A DNA stretch of 64,000 nucleotides from Hyphomonadaceae bacterium ML37 (GCA_027627685.1 CP091241.1:1-64000), one strand, 5' to 3'. Counted from the stretch's first letter, positions 1 through 9,527 are shown. Made by a program: numbers and translations. The notes: a model not told the origin generated them from the letters alone.

Positions 1-467
1 TCCAGCGCCGCGTCCAGCGCGGCCATGGAATCGGGATAGACCGTGCGCGGGAAATTCACCCCGGCGCCCTCAGCGGCGGCTGGCAGCTTGTCCTTGGGCT
101 CCACCTGCACGATGGAGTTGTGATCGGGCGCGGCCACGATCAGCCCCGCCTCACGCAGACGGTCAGCGTGCCGGGCGATGATCGAGGTCTCTTCAAAGAT
201 CGGCATCAGCACGAAGGGCGCATCGCCGCGCGGACGCAGCGCGTCTGCCGCCTTGATCAGATCGGTGATGAATTTCTCGGGCTTTTCGCGGTGATCGGCG
301 ACCAGCTTGTGGCCCCGGCAATGCTTGGAGAACTGCAGCACCGTCATGTCCACGCTGTCGCAGCCCACGACATCGATACCGTGATCGGACAGGGATTGCG
401 CCGCCGTCAACGCCATCAGCGAGCGCGAATAGGTCAGAAGGACGCGCGGCCTGATTTCTTTGGGCAT
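1..467 (-). CDS. ATP-grasp domain protein, N-terminal part (cut by window edge)
   Basis: The frame is open from an ATG at 467 down to base 1 and gives about 155 residues of N-terminus. The protein begins MPKEIRPRVLLTYSRSLMAL and continues with alternating hydrophobic strands and glycine turns (DHGIDVVGCDS, APFVLMPIFEE). This is the pre-ATP-grasp Rossmann-like fold seen in carbamoyl-phosphate-synthase-like carboxylate-amine ligases. The catalytic ATP-grasp domain would lie beyond the window, so the substrate cannot be inferred. The gene is divergent from the secreted protein at 665. The family call rests on fold pattern and N-terminal resemblance only. Confidence 0.6.
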   Translation of the reverse strand, partial: MPKEIRPRVLLTYSRSLMALTAAQSLSDHGIDVVGCDSVDMTVLQFSKHCRGHKLVADHREKPEKFITDLIKAADALRPRGDAPFVLMPIFEETSIIARHADRLREAGLIVAAPDHNSIVQVEPKDKLPAAAEGAGVNFPRTVYPDSMAALDAAL

Positions 468-635
468 TATGATGATGTTCCTGTGCGCCCGCGCGGGATG
501 CGGGCCTGACGCTCATGATAACGTCCCAACGCCTGCCGGTCGCTTTGAGTTTCACGTACAGGGCGCCGCAGACGGGGTGTGTGGTGGCGCGTGCGGCGCG
601 CTGACCGCATATTAGCAAATCGAACGGAGGGCCTC

Positions 636-680
636 ATGGTAAACGGGCCAGACGGGAATCGGCTATGCTCACAGGTTTAG
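636..680 (+). other. Possible 14-codon leader ORF overlapping the next gene's start
   Basis: An ATG at 636 stands five bases after a strong ribosome-binding site (CGGAGG). It reads 14 codons to a TAG at 678-680. The frame overlaps the start of the 504-residue gene (ATG 665, weak site) in a different phase. It could be a translational-coupling leader or chance. Confidence 0.2.
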
Positions 681-2179
681 TATCCCTTTTGCTCACGGTC
701 AGCGCCGCCGAGCCGGCCTGCGCCACCTTGCCCGAGTGTCAGGAGGCCGTCCGCCTCAATCAGATCGACGGCCATGCCTTCATTCGTGCGGCTGAGGCCC
801 TGGGCGCCGATCCGGCAGAGGCGGCGCTGAGGGCCAATTTACCCGACTGGGACGTAACCCTCGGCCATCCCCATTCCCTCGGCGAGCAAGAGTGGCCTGA
901 CCCAGTAATCCGTGAGATCGCCGCCATTCTTGACGATCCCGGCGCACCGATGGCCGACACGCTGGCGGCGCTGACGTTCATCAGGCGGATCTTCAGCCAT
1001 GATGCGCTGGTCGTGCCTATCCTCCAGCGCTTGAGCACCAGCCGCGAGCCGGTGGTCGCGCTCAGCGCCCTGAACGGGCTGGCCGAACGCGGCGAAGGTG
1101 AAGCCTTTCTGGCGCTATTGGCGCGGTGCACGGAGGAGCCAGCTTACCCTTTTCAAAACTGGCGGTCGTCTGATCTTGATTGTGCGCGCCTTTACGGTCA
1201 GGCCACCGATCTGGGGTTCGGCGCGCAAGCGGTTGCAGTTGTCAGAGACATGTTCGCCAGCCTGACTCTGGAAACCCGGACACGCCTCATCGCCAATATC
1301 GCCATCGAGCGCCGGATAGAGGCCGTGCCGCTGTTTATAGAGGCGCTTTCAGAAGCGCATTGGCGGCGCAATTGGCGCCTGGCCTTTGAGGCCGCGTTCG
1401 CCCTGACCATGATGCCCGGTCTGAGGGACGCAGGCGCCGAGGCCGCATTGGAGAAGGCGGCGCAGGACCACTGGATGCCAGCCGTGCGGGAACAGGCCGC
1501 ACTGGCGCTTCATGTCATGCGGACGGGGCGAGTGGACGGCTCCGGTATTGAGTGGGCCGAGAGGCAGTTCACTAATCCTGGCCCATTTGTCTGGGTCACG
1601 CCAGACGCCTACAGGACAGACTCGCAATCACCTCCCACCCCCAGATACTTCCTCTTCAGATTTGATGAAGACCTGATCAGGATTGTTCAGCGGACCGAAG
1701 ATCAAACTTACGAAATAATCGTACCGCAATGCCGCCGCTGGTCATGGCAGGGACTGGAGTTTGAAGACCCGGGTGATGAGCGGCGGAATTTTACCTCTCT
1801 ACGATTGAACAGCCGCACCATGCTGCATGGTTCAGATATCGGCGAATGGGGCGGCGCGCTGGCTGTCATGGGCGACGCAGGGGTGAGCCGCATACTCCAC
1901 CCTTCACTCAATGTCACAGCGATGATTGAAACAGGCGGCGCCGTTATGGTGCTGTCGGGTCTGGGCCACGGTATGGGCGATACCGGCGCTCTCGATCGCG
2001 TTGATAACGACGAATTCCAGTTTCCCGGCCGGCTGACCCGTATTGCCACCCTCTACTCCGCCCCGAGAGCCATGCGCGAAATCGCGCCAGGCCGCGTCGC
2101 CATATTCGGGCAAGGCTGGGTGATGGTGGCTGATCAGGATGGCGTGGAAGGCCTCGCCGCTTGCGCCGCCGCGCCATAG
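665..2179 (+). CDS. Secreted protein with HEAT-like helical repeats, function unknown
   Basis: This is a 504-residue protein. It starts with a hydrophobic stretch (MLTGLVSLLLTVSAAEPACA) that looks like a cleaved signal peptide, so export is likely. Residues about 90-300 are a run of short amphipathic helices (for example LQRLSTSREPVVALSALNGLAERG), typical of HEAT or Armadillo-like repeats, which usually act as protein-binding scaffolds. The last 200 residues are strand-rich and contain the motif CRRWSWQGLEFEDPG. I do not recognise a named family. The start lacks a good ribosome-binding site of its own; see the leader ORF at 636. Codon use matches the neighbours. Confidence 0.6.
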   Translation: MLTGLVSLLLTVSAAEPACATLPECQEAVRLNQIDGHAFIRAAEALGADPAEAALRANLPDWDVTLGHPHSLGEQEWPDPVIREIAAILDDPGAPMADTLAALTFIRRIFSHDALVVPILQRLSTSREPVVALSALNGLAERGEGEAFLALLARCTEEPAYPFQNWRSSDLDCARLYGQATDLGFGAQAVAVVRDMFASLTLETRTRLIANIAIERRIEAVPLFIEALSEAHWRRNWRLAFEAAFALTMMPGLRDAGAEAALEKAAQDHWMPAVREQAALALHVMRTGRVDGSGIEWAERQFTNPGPFVWVTPDAYRTDSQSPPTPRYFLFRFDEDLIRIVQRTEDQTYEIIVPQCRRWSWQGLEFEDPGDERRNFTSLRLNSRTMLHGSDIGEWGGALAVMGDAGVSRILHPSLNVTAMIETGGAVMVLSGLGHGMGDTGALDRVDNDEFQFPGRLTRIATLYSAPRAMREIAPGRVAIFGQGWVMVADQDGVEGLAACAAAP

Positions 2180-2200
2180 ACGCTGGCGCTGTGCAGGCGT

Positions 2201-3511
2201 ATGGCTGGCGGGGCGATGAGCCCGGCTTCCGAACCCCTCAACCCCTCCAGTCCGCAGGCGCGCCGGCGCGCCTTCCGGCTGTTGTTTGTGTGCCTGATGG
2301 CCACGGGCATCGGCAATTCCATGCTGTTCGCGATTCTGCCGCCGCTGGCGCGCGAGCTCGACGTGGCCGAAATCTATGTCGGCGCGATCTATACATTGTC
2401 GGCGCTGCTCTTTCTGACCATGAGCCCGGTGTGGGGCGCGCTGTCGGACCGGGTCGGCCGGCGGCCCCTGATCGTGTTCGGCCTGGCGAGCTTTGCTGTC
2501 TCCACGCTGGTGTTCGCAGCCGGCGCCTGGGCGGGACAGTCCGGCCTGTTGCCGCCGCTGGCGGCTATTGTGGCAATGGCGCTGGCGCGCTGCCTGTTCG
2601 GCGGGCTGGGCTCGGCGACCAATCCGGCGGCCCAGGCCTATGTGGCCGACCGCACCAGCCCGCTTGAACGCACCAGCGCGCTGGCCGGGCTGACGGCGGC
2701 GTTCGGTCTGGGCGCCATGATCGGACCGGCGCTGGCCGCAGCCTTTGTAGAGCGCATCGGCATCGCCCCCTTCATGATCGTGATTGCGGCGCTGGTGGGC
2801 GTCGGCGCCGTGGTGGTGCGCCTCACCCTGCCGGAAAAGACCCCGCCCAAGCGTCAGCAGGGACGGCCGATCAATCCGCTGGTGCAGTTCCGCTTTGCGC
2901 TGGACCCGCGCCTGACTGGTTTCATGCTGTTCGGCTGCGCCATCTGGCTGTCACAGGCGGCCGGGCTGCAGGCGGTGTCCTTCTACGTGATGGACCGGCT
3001 GGTGATCGGCCCCGACGAGGGGTTGCAGCTGGCGGGCGTGGCGCTGACCGCCGGGGCGGCGGCGCTGATCTTCGCCCAGCTCGCCGTGATCCCGGCGCTG
3101 AAGACAAGCCCGCGCGTGCTGATGATCCTGGGCGCGATCCTGATGGCGGTAGGCAATGTGGGGCTGGTGTTCGCGCCCAATTATGCCGGCATTGTCGTGG
3201 CTTTCATGCTCAATAGTTTCGGCTTCGGGCTGGGGCGGTCCGGCTTTACCGGCGGCGCCTCGTTGGCCGTGAACCCTGAGGAGCAGGGGCGCGTGGCGGG
3301 CCTGACCACAGCGACGGCGGGCGTGGGCTTCCTGATCGCGCCGCTGACAGGTCTCTGGCTCTATCAGGCCGTGGCGCCCGCAGCCCCCTTCGCCCTGAAC
3401 GCGGCGCTGTGCGCAGCAGGCTTCGCCCTGGCCCTTCTCCACCCGCGCATTCGCGCCGCCGCGGCCCAGGCCATGGACACCCACGAGGACGCCGGGCCCG
3501 GACCGGTCTAG
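2201..3511 (+). CDS. MFS efflux transporter (TetA/DHA1-like)
   Basis: This 436-residue protein has about twelve hydrophobic segments. It carries the MFS loop 2-3 signature GALSDRVGRRPL at residues 79-90, right after helix 2. The second half starts after a basic loop (LPEKTPPKRQQGRP) near residue 215. The layout fits DHA1-type drug/H+ antiporters such as TetA; the substrate is unknown. A second ATG at 2216 (MSPASEPLN) is an equally plausible start. The gene runs convergently into the transglycosylase gene with only 10 bases between stop codons. Confidence 0.8.
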   Translation: MAGGAMSPASEPLNPSSPQARRRAFRLLFVCLMATGIGNSMLFAILPPLARELDVAEIYVGAIYTLSALLFLTMSPVWGALSDRVGRRPLIVFGLASFAVSTLVFAAGAWAGQSGLLPPLAAIVAMALARCLFGGLGSATNPAAQAYVADRTSPLERTSALAGLTAAFGLGAMIGPALAAAFVERIGIAPFMIVIAALVGVGAVVVRLTLPEKTPPKRQQGRPINPLVQFRFALDPRLTGFMLFGCAIWLSQAAGLQAVSFYVMDRLVIGPDEGLQLAGVALTAGAAALIFAQLAVIPALKTSPRVLMILGAILMAVGNVGLVFAPNYAGIVVAFMLNSFGFGLGRSGFTGGASLAVNPEEQGRVAGLTTATAGVGFLIAPLTGLWLYQAVAPAAPFALNAALCAAGFALALLHPRIRAAAAQAMDTHEDAGPGPV

Positions 3512-3521
3512 CGGTTTCAGG

Positions 3522-4754
3522 CTAGCGGTTCGCGCGGGCCGCCAACACCGCGTCATGGGCCTGCCGCCCGGCATAGCCGTCGGCGATCAGGCCGTTTTCG
3601 GCCTGGAAGCGGCGCAGCGCCGCGCGGGTATTGGCGCCGACAATCCCGTCCACGCCGCCGGTATCATAGCCCAGCGCGGTGAGCGCTTCCTGCAGATCGC
3701 GCGACTGGCTGCGGGTGATGGGCGGGTCATCTTCCGGCCAGCCCTCGGGCGGCGTGACGCCGTCGGACAGGCGCTTGGCCAGATAGGCGACGCCCAGCCC
3801 GTAGGCGGTGGAGTTGTTGTAGCGCATCAGCGCTTCGAAATTGCCGAACGCCAGAAAGGCCGGCCCCCGCGCCCCGGCTGGCAGCACGAGGCGCGCCGTT
3901 CGATAAAGGTCATCCGAATGCCATTCGCCGCTGGCCGGACGCACAGAATCCAGCGCCCAGGCCGAAACCGGGCGGCGGGCGTTTTCGCTCCAGCGGGAAA
4001 AATCATAACCTTCGGGCAGCACGACCTGAACCACCACCGGCGCGCCGGCCTCCCAGCCGGCATTGACCAGCAGATTGGCCGCCGAGCCCAGCGCATCCGC
4101 CTCGCTGGCCCAGATATCACGCCGGCCATCGCCATCCATGTCTACGGCGCGTTCCAGATAGGTGGTGGGAATGAACTGGGTCTGGCCCATGGCCCCCGCC
4201 CAGCTGCCCTTGAGGTCATCGCGGGTGGCGTAGCCGCGTTCGATCATGCGCGCAGCGGCGATCAGCTGGGCTTCGGCGAAGGCCCGGCGGCGGCCCTCCC
4301 AGGCCAAAGTGGCCAGCGAGCGCACCACGTCAAAATCGCCCTGAATGGCGCCATAGGCGCTTTCCAGACCCCAGATCGCGGTCAGCACATGGCGGTCCAC
4401 GCCAAAGCGTTCTTCCACCTGATCCAGCGCCTCACTGTGGCGCGCAGCGGCGCGTTGGCCGCCCGCAGCCCGGTGCGCTGACGCGGCGCCCGCCAGATAC
4501 TGCCAGACCGGGCGGACAAACTCAGGCTGGGTGCGGTCGCGCTCGACAATGCGCAGATCGGGCGTCAGCCCGTCCAGCATGGAGGCGCGCACCGGCTCAC
4601 TCACGCCCTCGGCCTCCAGCCGGTCAGCAAAGGACTCAAGCCAGGCCGGGAAGGTGGCGGGATCGGGCATGTCAGCGCGCGCTGGCGCGGTGATCGCCGC
4701 CGCCGCGAACACAAGAGCGGCGAGGCCCGCCTTCACAAAAGCTGATAACGCCAT
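3522..4754 (-). CDS. Lytic murein transglycosylase, MltB family, with peptidoglycan-binding domain
   Basis: The 410-residue precursor has a signal peptide (MALSAFVKAGLAALVFAAAA...APARA) for export to the periplasm. The central SLT_2/MltB domain carries the catalytic glutamate in WGLESAYG (Glu131), followed by the typical GAMGQTQFIPTTYLERA and DGDGRRDIW segments. MltB-type enzymes cleave the MurNAc-GlcNAc bond to give 1,6-anhydro-MurNAc ends. The last 60 residues (SRDLQEALTALGYDTGGVDG...) are a peptidoglycan_binding_1 domain. No lipobox cysteine is seen, so it is probably soluble rather than lipid-anchored. Confidence 0.88.
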   Translation of the reverse strand: MALSAFVKAGLAALVFAAAAITAPARADMPDPATFPAWLESFADRLEAEGVSEPVRASMLDGLTPDLRIVERDRTQPEFVRPVWQYLAGAASAHRAAGGQRAAARHSEALDQVEERFGVDRHVLTAIWGLESAYGAIQGDFDVVRSLATLAWEGRRRAFAEAQLIAAARMIERGYATRDDLKGSWAGAMGQTQFIPTTYLERAVDMDGDGRRDIWASEADALGSAANLLVNAGWEAGAPVVVQVVLPEGYDFSRWSENARRPVSAWALDSVRPASGEWHSDDLYRTARLVLPAGARGPAFLAFGNFEALMRYNNSTAYGLGVAYLAKRLSDGVTPPEGWPEDDPPITRSQSRDLQEALTALGYDTGGVDGIVGANTRAALRRFQAENGLIADGYAGRQAHDAVLAARANR

Positions 4755-4991
4755 GGATTGTCCCGTCTGCTTCGCCCCCCGGCCTGGACCATCCTACAGC
4801 GCGTACGCGGCGGGCGCGAGAGGCGAGCGTCAGCCTCACGGCCAAGTGAAGCCGATGTAAAGACGGCCCGGCCGTTTACCGGATGTTTACCGCGCTTCCA
4901 AAGCGGGCGTTAACGGCGCGCGCGTAATCTGGCATCGAGATTGCTGCGAATGGCCCGAGACGCGCCTGACGCGGTGATGGGAGGACGCGAG

Positions 4992-6044
4992 ATGAAACTG
5001 TTCAAGGACAAGGCCGGCAATGTCGCGGTGACCTTTGCGCTCGCCCTGGTGCCGTTGTGCGGCCTGGGCGGGGTCGCGGTGGACACCGCCCAGCTGATGG
5101 GTGTGCGCGCCCAGCTCCAAAACGAGGCGGACCAGGCGGCGCTGAACGGCGCGGTCGAGGGCCCTGACGGCGATTTTGCGCGCTACCGCACCATCGCGCG
5201 CGACCGCGTTCTTGACCGGCGCGCCATGCAGAATCTTCAGGTTACCGGATCGTGGAGCGGCCCTGACTACACGGTGTCGATCACCGGGACCATGACCACG
5301 GCGCTGGTCCATGTCCTGCCTGGTCTTGGCGACACGGTGAACATCCGCGCCGAGGCCACAGCGCGCCTTCACCAGCCGCTGCTGCAGTACGAGCCGCCGC
5401 AGATCAGCGATCTCGATCCGGAGGCCGGCGACTATAACCGCATTTATGTCTATTGCTTCGATCCCGACCCCATGGCGGACAAGACGCTGGAGGAGCGCCG
5501 CACCCAGCGCACCGCGATCCAGGACAATGCCGGCACCAGCTATTCCTATACCTGGCCGCGTTGCGAGGAAGGCGAGACCATCAGCTTCGAGCTCTACAAT
5601 GTGCGCTTCTCGCGCACCGCGCCGGCCCGATGGGACGACGCCTCCACGGATGGCCAGTCCTGGTGCCATCACCGGCCGGCGCCCTGCCGGTTCAACTATC
5701 ACACCGATACGCGCATGGTGAACAATGTCGAGGACCATACCGGGCTCGATCTCGACATCGTCGAAACGGTGCTGTGCGACACCAATGAGGAATGCCGGCC
5801 GGCCAGCGAAGGCGGCGTCATCCCGTCAGGCAAGAACCGCACGCCGAACCGCGAGACGCGCGCCTGCGAGCCGGGCAAGTTCATGTATTACGGCTGGGAA
5901 GACCGCCCGCCCGGCCTCGAAGGCCCGAGCGGCAACTGGACCCATGTGGCGTGGACCGACAGTGACTTCGACGATATCCGCGTGGTGATGGAGTGCCCGC
6001 AATACGATGATGTGGGCGAACGCTTTGTGCGCCTGATCCGCTAG
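4992..6044 (+). CDS. TadE/TadG-type pilus assembly protein (Tad domain)
   Basis: I take the ATG at 4992, seven bases after GGGAGG, giving 350 residues; the ATG at 4941 has no such site. The N-terminus is classic for the Tad/TadG family: a short basic head (MKLFKDKAGN), a transmembrane helix (VAVTFALALVPLCGLGGVAV), then DTAQLMGVRAQLQNEADQAA. These proteins are inner-membrane anchored and support Flp/Tad pili. The rest is a cysteine-containing periplasmic domain with no vWA domain that I can see. No other tad genes lie nearby, so it is an orphan member. Confidence 0.72.
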   Translation: MKLFKDKAGNVAVTFALALVPLCGLGGVAVDTAQLMGVRAQLQNEADQAALNGAVEGPDGDFARYRTIARDRVLDRRAMQNLQVTGSWSGPDYTVSITGTMTTALVHVLPGLGDTVNIRAEATARLHQPLLQYEPPQISDLDPEAGDYNRIYVYCFDPDPMADKTLEERRTQRTAIQDNAGTSYSYTWPRCEEGETISFELYNVRFSRTAPARWDDASTDGQSWCHHRPAPCRFNYHTDTRMVNNVEDHTGLDLDIVETVLCDTNEECRPASEGGVIPSGKNRTPNRETRACEPGKFMYYGWEDRPPGLEGPSGNWTHVAWTDSDFDDIRVVMECPQYDDVGERFVRLIR

Positions 6045-6063
6045 ACCGGACCTCGCCCGTCCG

Positions 6064-6423
6064 TCACCGCGACAGCCCGGCGGCCATGAGCCGCCGGGCG
6101 TAGTCGTCCAGCCGCTCGGCCGCCGTCTCGCCCAGCTCGCGCAGATAGCGCCAGGAATAAATCCCTGAATCATGGCCGTCGTCGAAAGTCAGACGCACGG
6201 CGTAGCGGCCCACCGGTTCGGCGCCGGTGACCTGTACATTCGCCTTGCCCGCCACGAGTTTCTTTTGATGGGCGCCATGGCCCTGCACTTCGGCGGAGGG
6301 GCTTTCCACGCGCAGCAATTCAAACGGAATGGACAGGGTCTCGCCGTCGTCAAACCGGATGTCGAGGGCGCGCGCGCCGGCGCGAAACTCCAGCTTTTCC
6401 GGCCAGGGGGCGCCGGCGGCCAC
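6064..6423 (-). CDS. DUF971 family protein
   Basis: This 119-residue protein matches DUF971, the domain also found at the N-terminus of gamma-butyrobetaine hydroxylases: EFRAGARALDIRFDDGE, LRVESPSAEVQGHG, VQVTGAEPVGRYAVRLTFDDGHDSGIYSW and the terminal LRELGE. Free-standing members are often found beside Fe-S carrier or tRNA-modification genes, but their role is not settled. It is the last gene of a three-gene minus-strand run (LON-domain, Trm112, DUF971) and starts four bases after the Trm112 stop. A 10-bp hairpin (6075-6099) lies inside its 3' end. Confidence 0.8.
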   Translation of the reverse strand: MAAGAPWPEKLEFRAGARALDIRFDDGETLSIPFELLRVESPSAEVQGHGAHQKKLVAGKANVQVTGAEPVGRYAVRLTFDDGHDSGIYSWRYLRELGETAAERLDDYARRLMAAGLSR

Positions 6424-6427
6424 GGCC

Positions 6428-6637
6428 TTAGCGGTCCAGCTCGCGGGCTTCCTCGACCAGCATGATAGGCACGCCTTCGCGGATCGGATAGGCGAGCCCG
6501 GCCTGGCGCGAGATCAGCTCGTTCGCGGCGCGGTCATATTCCAGCGGCCCGCGCGAGTGCGGGCAGACCAGAATCTCGAGCAGTTTGGGATCGAGACCGG
6601 ATTCGGCCGGGCGGGAGGTGTCAGCTGTGTTGCTCAT
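6428..6637 (-). CDS. Trm112-family (UPF0434) small protein
   Basis: The 69-residue protein has the Trm112-like pattern: [22 protein letters not shown] followed by [29 protein letters not shown]. In bacteria this family (YcaR-like) is a short zinc-ribbon-type fold; only one cysteine remains here, which is usual for proteobacterial members. It may act as a partner for methyltransferases, by analogy with Trm112, but this is not shown in bacteria generally. It sits between the LON-domain gene and DUF971. Confidence 0.85.
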   Translation of the reverse strand: MSNTADTSRPAESGLDPKLLEILVCPHSRGPLEYDRAANELISRQAGLAYPIREGVPIMLVEEARELDR

Positions 6638-6701
6638 GCCTCAGCACATAATCTCAGGCTGGCGCCGCGTCCAGTGCGCGCCGCCGCCACGATCAAACCG
6701 T

Positions 6702-7337
6702 TCAGGCGCGTCCGGCCTGGCCGGCGCGCGCCAGCGCCTCTTCCATCAGGGCGCACAATATGGACGCGCGATCCGGCCCGGCATGGGCGGTCAGCAGGGC
6801 CTGCTTGTGGTCCTGGTCCAGCGGCGCGGCCATGACCACCCGGTCGACCACCGTGTTGACCGGCGCGCTGAGCAAGGACGCCCAGTCCGCCGACAGGCCG
6901 GTGAGATCGAAATAGGCGCGCATCACCTCCAGAAGCGGGCTGCGCATATGATCGGCTGAGGGCGGCGGGGCGAGATCACCCTCAAAGCCGGAATAGTCCG
7001 CGCGGGCCACCCGGTAGGGGGTGCGGCGCACCGCTTCGCCCGCAAGGGTGAAGCGGCAGATGCCCGCCAGCACGATCAGATAGCGCCCGTCCTGGGTCTC
7101 GGTATGGCTGACAATGCGCCCGGCGGTCGCCACCCGCTCCAGCCGGGGCGCATCGCGCGGGCCATCGCCGCGCGGCTGCACCATGGCGATATAGCCATCG
7201 CCGGCCATGGCGTCGTCTATCATGTTGAGATAGCGCGGCTCGAACACGTTCAGCGGCAAATGCTCGCCCGGCGGCAGAATGCATCCGCGGATCGGAAACA
7301 GCGCGATCTCAAGGGGCAGGTCTTCAGTCTGGCTCAT
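6702..7337 (-). CDS. LON substrate-binding-domain protein (Lon N-terminal-like)
   Basis: The 211-residue protein consists of a Lon N-terminal (LAN) domain without ATPase or protease parts. The signature is at the start: LPLEIALFPIRGCILPPGEHLPLNVFEPRYLNMIDDAM, then YIAMVQPRG and the GRYLIVLAGICRFTL segment. Free-standing LAN proteins are widespread in alphaproteobacteria, next to Trm112 as here. They are presumed to bind unfolded or Lon substrates, without direct proof. It is the first gene of the three-gene minus-strand run. Confidence 0.85.
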   Translation of the reverse strand: MSQTEDLPLEIALFPIRGCILPPGEHLPLNVFEPRYLNMIDDAMAGDGYIAMVQPRGDGPRDAPRLERVATAGRIVSHTETQDGRYLIVLAGICRFTLAGEAVRRTPYRVARADYSGFEGDLAPPPSADHMRSPLLEVMRAYFDLTGLSADWASLLSAPVNTVVDRVVMAAPLDQDHKQALLTAHAGPDRASILCALMEEALARAGQAGRA

Positions 7338-7736
7338 GGCGGTCCGGCGTCACCTCGTTGCGCTCAAGATGTAGCACGCCGGACGCGCCTGGCCAGAGGC
7401 TGGCGTGGCGCGGCGGACACACTGAAGCCCCCCGATGGGCGCCGTGCGCGTTTCAGCACTGGCGCCGGCCAGCGCTGTCCGCCATGGTGCGCGCCGATCA
7501 GGACGGGACGCCCGGCCTGACGGCGGAGGCTCAGCTGACCCATGTTGCGATCGGTCTGATTCATATCTGCGGCCCGGCCTGACGGCCGGATGCGGGCACA
7601 GCGCCGGACCGGACTGCACGCCCTCTCGACCATGAGAGCTCTCGTGTACGCCGGGCCAGGCGCCATGGCCGGCCCGCCGCTCACAGACCCTGATCAGCCG
7701 CGTCCCGACAGGACGCAACAGCCTTGAGAGCCTCCC
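7338..7736. other. 399-bp intergenic region, no gene found
   Basis: This lies between the divergent LON-domain gene and the ABC transporter. Open frames across it have unconvincing composition and no ribosome-binding sites, and I see no RNA gene. It contains a 6-bp perfect hairpin (CCGGCC TGAC GGCCGG, about 7575-7590) without a T-run. It presumably holds the promoters of both flanking genes. Confidence 0.4.
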
Positions 7737-9527
7737 ATGACTGATTTTGACGACGACGCGCCCGGACGCGCGGATCGCACCCTTTCCAACATCGCCGTCG
7801 CCGCGTTCGTCTGGCGCCAGTGGATGCGCAAGCCGCGCCTGTACGGCGCCTATGTCGCCTTCATGGCGCTGGCGACGCTGGCGGACGTTTTTGTGCCGGT
7901 CGCCGCCGGGCGCCTCATCGATTCCATCAGCGGCGCACAGGCCGACCCTCTGGGCGGCGGCCACTGGATGGCGCTGGCCCTGTTTCTGGCGCTGGCGGCG
8001 GGCGTCAACATCGCCCGCCAGACCGGCGTGCGCATCGAGATCATCGCCACCAGCACCGTGATGGCCGACATGACCACGGACGCGTTCGAGCGCGTGCAGG
8101 CGTTCTCGGCCGACTGGCACGCCAACGCCTTCGCCGGAGCGCTGGTGCGCAAGATCACCCGCTCCATGCGCGCGTTCGAGGAGATCACGATGTATCTGTG
8201 GGCCGGCATTCTGCCGGGCCTCGGCGTGACCTATGGCCTCGGCGTCTACATGCTGCTCAACTGGCCGCTGGCCGGCGCCTATGTGCTGGCGGTCAACACG
8301 CTCTTCATCGCGCTGACCGTGCTGATGATGGAGCGCTATGTGCGCCCGCAAAACCTGATCTCCAACGCTCGCGACGCCGATCTGGGCGGGGCGGTGGCCG
8401 ACGCGCTGACCTCCATCACCACGGTGAAGAGCTTCGGCGCAGAAGCGCGCGAGACGGGGCGATTCGCCCGCGCCGCCGGTGACTGGCGCCGCGAGATCCG
8501 CAAGACCTGGTTCCGGTTCGTCAACACCTGGGCGGTGCAGACCGTCCTGGTGCTCGCCCTGCAGGCGGGCCTGGCGGGGTTGCTCCTGTCCATGTGGCAG
8601 GCCGGCGATGCGACCGCAGGCGACGTGGTGTTCGCCCTGACCGCCTTTCTGGTGATGGCCGGCTATATGCGCCGCTTCGGCGAGGAGGTGCAGAGCCTGC
8701 AGAAGGGCATGGATGACATTCAGGACGTGGCCGGCTTCATGACGGCGCCGATGCAGATCGCCGACGCGCCCGACGCGCCGGACTTCAAGCCGGGCCAGGG
8801 CGAGATCGTGTTTGATCAGGTCCGCTTCACCTATGGCGGGCAGGACACGCCGCTGTACGAGAATTTCGACCTGACCATCAGGGCCGGGGAGAAGATCGCG
8901 CTGGTGGGGCCGACCGGTTCGGGCAAGTCCACCTTCGTGAAGCTGATCCAGCGGCTTTATGACGTGGACAGCGGGGCGATCCGCGTCGATGGACAGGATG
9001 TGCGCGACGTCGCCCAGGCGAGCCTGCGCCGGGCGATCGCGGTGGTGCCGCAAGACCCGGCCCTGTTCCATAGAACACTGGCGGAGAACATCGCCTATGG
9101 CCGCCCCGGCGCCAGCCGCGAGGCGGTGATCGACGCGGCCCGGCGGGCGCGCGCCCACGGCTTTATCGAGGCGCTGCCCCAGGGCTATGACACGCTGGTG
9201 GGCGAGCGCGGGATAAAGCTGTCGGGCGGTGAACGCCAGCGCGTCGCCATCGCCCGGGCGATCCTGGCGGATGCGCCGATCCTGGTGTTCGACGAGGCGA
9301 CCAGCTCGCTGGATAACGAGACCGAGCGCGACATCCAAGCGGCGCTGGCCGAGGTCACGGCGGGCAAGACCGCCATCGTGATCGCCCACCGCCTGTCCAC
9401 GATCCGGGATGCAGACCGGATTTTGGTGTTCCAGGGCGGCGCCATTGTCGAGCAGGGCACGCACGCAGAGCTCAGCGCCATTCCTGGCGGGGTCTATCTG
9501 CGGCTCGCCGAGCTGGCGCGCGCCTAG
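7737..9527 (+). CDS. ABC transporter, fused permease and ATPase (exporter type)
   Basis: The 596-residue half-transporter has an N-terminal ABC membrane domain (residues about 25-330, six helices) and a C-terminal ATPase domain. Walker A is GPTGSGKST near residue 389, the signature LSGGERQRVAIARA near 497, Walker B ILVFDEATSSLD near 514, and the switch histidine is in IAHRLST near 551. Type I exporters of this form work as dimers; the substrate is unknown. The stop codon TAG (9525-9527) is formed where an IS5-family element inserted. The bases right of the element (TAG at 10363-10365) show that the original gene also ended in TAG, so the protein is intact. Confidence 0.88.
   Translation: MTDFDDDAPGRADRTLSNIAVAAFVWRQWMRKPRLYGAYVAFMALATLADVFVPVAAGRLIDSISGAQADPLGGGHWMALALFLALAAGVNIARQTGVRIEIIATSTVMADMTTDAFERVQAFSADWHANAFAGALVRKITRSMRAFEEITMYLWAGILPGLGVTYGLGVYMLLNWPLAGAYVLAVNTLFIALTVLMMERYVRPQNLISNARDADLGGAVADALTSITTVKSFGAEARETGRFARAAGDWRREIRKTWFRFVNTWAVQTVLVLALQAGLAGLLLSMWQAGDATAGDVVFALTAFLVMAGYMRRFGEEVQSLQKGMDDIQDVAGFMTAPMQIADAPDAPDFKPGQGEIVFDQVRFTYGGQDTPLYENFDLTIRAGEKIALVGPTGSGKSTFVKLIQRLYDVDSGAIRVDGQDVRDVAQASLRRAIAVVPQDPALFHRTLAENIAYGRPGASREAVIDAARRARAHGFIEALPQGYDTLVGERGIKLSGGERQRVAIARAILADAPILVFDEATSSLDNETERDIQAALAEVTAGKTAIVIAHRLSTIRDADRILVFQGGAIVEQGTHAELSAIPGGVYLRLAELARA

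Noticed and set aside
7350-9464. 704-codon open frame on the minus strand
   Set aside because: Antisense shadow of the ABC transporter. Composition is repetitive His/Gln/Gly/Arg-rich, as is usual for the reverse strand of GC-rich genes, and it has no family motif.
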